14,873 nucleotides of DNA, taken from the NCBI GenBank assembly GCA_018457305.1, contig JAGYHM010000019.1, forward strand, positions 1 to 14,873, in the 5' to 3' direction. This stretch comes from Fusobacterium sp. GTDB taxonomy: Bacteria; Fusobacteriota; Fusobacteriia; Fusobacteriales; Fusobacteriaceae. Position 1 is the stretch's first letter. Each line of letters starts with the position of its first letter. The notes below the pieces were generated by a model, which saw only the letters and a list, made by a program, of their open reading frames with translations, ran no database searches and was not told where the DNA came from. Positions 14,596-14,873 of this stretch are shown here, one piece after another. The translations under genes were made by a program, and so were the position numbers.

Positions 14596-14604
14596 TGTTA
14601 GAAT
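14596..14604 (+). promoter_or_regulatory. Candidate extended -10 of the transposase
   Basis: TGTTAGAAT (TG 14596-14597, TAGAAT 14599-14604) lies 36 bases before the TTG start and just after the hairpin terminator. No clear -35 at 17 bases. Confidence 0.4.
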
Positions 14605-14639
14605 AAGTTTGCGACAAAATTCAAAAGGAGGTCATTTAC

Positions 14640-14798
14640 TTGTTTCGCTTAAATAATATCAAAAAATTAATAAATATCAAAGAAAAATTTTTTAAAATTG
14701 ATAATATCGTTGAAGAAAATTTTAAAGGTGTTAAAAATAAAGTAATTTATGCTTCTATTTCAAGAAAAAAATGTGCTTGTTCTTTTTGTAATCTATAG
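14640..14798 (+). pseudogene. ISL3-like transposase, N-terminal remnant
   Basis: Fifty-two codons from TTG 14640, after AGGAGG (14626-14631) at eight-base spacing, to TAG 14796. The peptide starts MFRLNNIKKLINIKEKFFKI and ends SRKKCACSFCNL. The Cys-x-Cys-x-x-Cys near the end fits the start of the N-terminal zinc finger of ISL3-family transposases. The second half of the finger, the helix-turn-helix and the DDE catalytic domain are absent within the window. The 75 bases after the stop are AT-rich and show no continuation that I can recognise in any frame. The intact ribosome site and upstream hairpin suggest a real insertion-sequence left part joined to a deletion or unrelated DNA. Family assignment rests on recognition of the N-terminus only. 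Confidence 0.6.
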
Positions 14799-14873
14799 AT
14801 GTCAAACATATGTGACATAATATTCAAAAAATAATAGAAATTATTCTCTTATATAATTTAAGCAATCTTTTTT
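14799..14873. other. AT-rich tail with no recognised gene
   Basis: Contains ATGTCA (14799-14804) and TGACAT (14813-14818) as an inverted pair around ACATATGT-like sequence, and no open frame of note. It could hold an insertion-sequence end or a (-) promoter, but neither is supported firmly. Confidence 0.3.

Overview
The window is very AT-rich, and its proteins are rich in Lys, Ile, Asn and Glu. Gene content, codon use and the style of the GC-rich repeats suggest a Fusobacterium of the F. nucleatum group. That is inference from memory of the families; no marker gene here proves it.

Layout, left to right. The 3' end of prfB (release factor 2) is followed by an intergenic repeat and a promoter. 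Next comes a large (+) gene fusing an acyl-activating enzyme, an acyl carrier domain and a PlsC-type acyltransferase. A strong bidirectional terminator (3141-3170) separates it from a five-gene (-) ABC importer operon of the peptide/nickel (Opp/Dpp/Nik) class. In transcription order the operon is: solute-binding lipoprotein, permease, permease, ATPase, ATPase. Upstream lie a small ribbon-helix-helix antitoxin-like gene with no toxin beside it and a SWIM-SNF2 helicase, both (-). Further right are the overlapping (-) genes rmlA and rmlB for dTDP-sugar synthesis. The window ends in the 5' part of a broken ISL3-like transposase gene.

The most unusual feature is a set of short GC-rich palindromic elements scattered through this AT-rich DNA. 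Three copies share a two-hairpin plan ending in GGGGGCTACGCCCCC plus a second C-run and an A-run. One is intergenic and resembles the terminator of the antitoxin-like gene. One sits between the binding-protein and permease genes of the importer. One lies in frame inside the acyl-activating gene as part of a 50-codon insert. A longer relative adds 47 in-frame codons to an importer ATPase. An eroded trace may lie in rmlB, and a diverged relative lies between prfB and the acyl-activating gene. The situation resembles the Rickettsia palindromic elements, which also insert in frame into coding genes, but no sequence relationship is claimed.

Other points: five of the six promoters I propose carry an extended -10 (TGnTAnAAT) with weak -35 boxes. 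Two near-identical 30-bp terminators flank rmlAB as direct repeats. A nested palindrome covers the promoter of the antitoxin-like gene.
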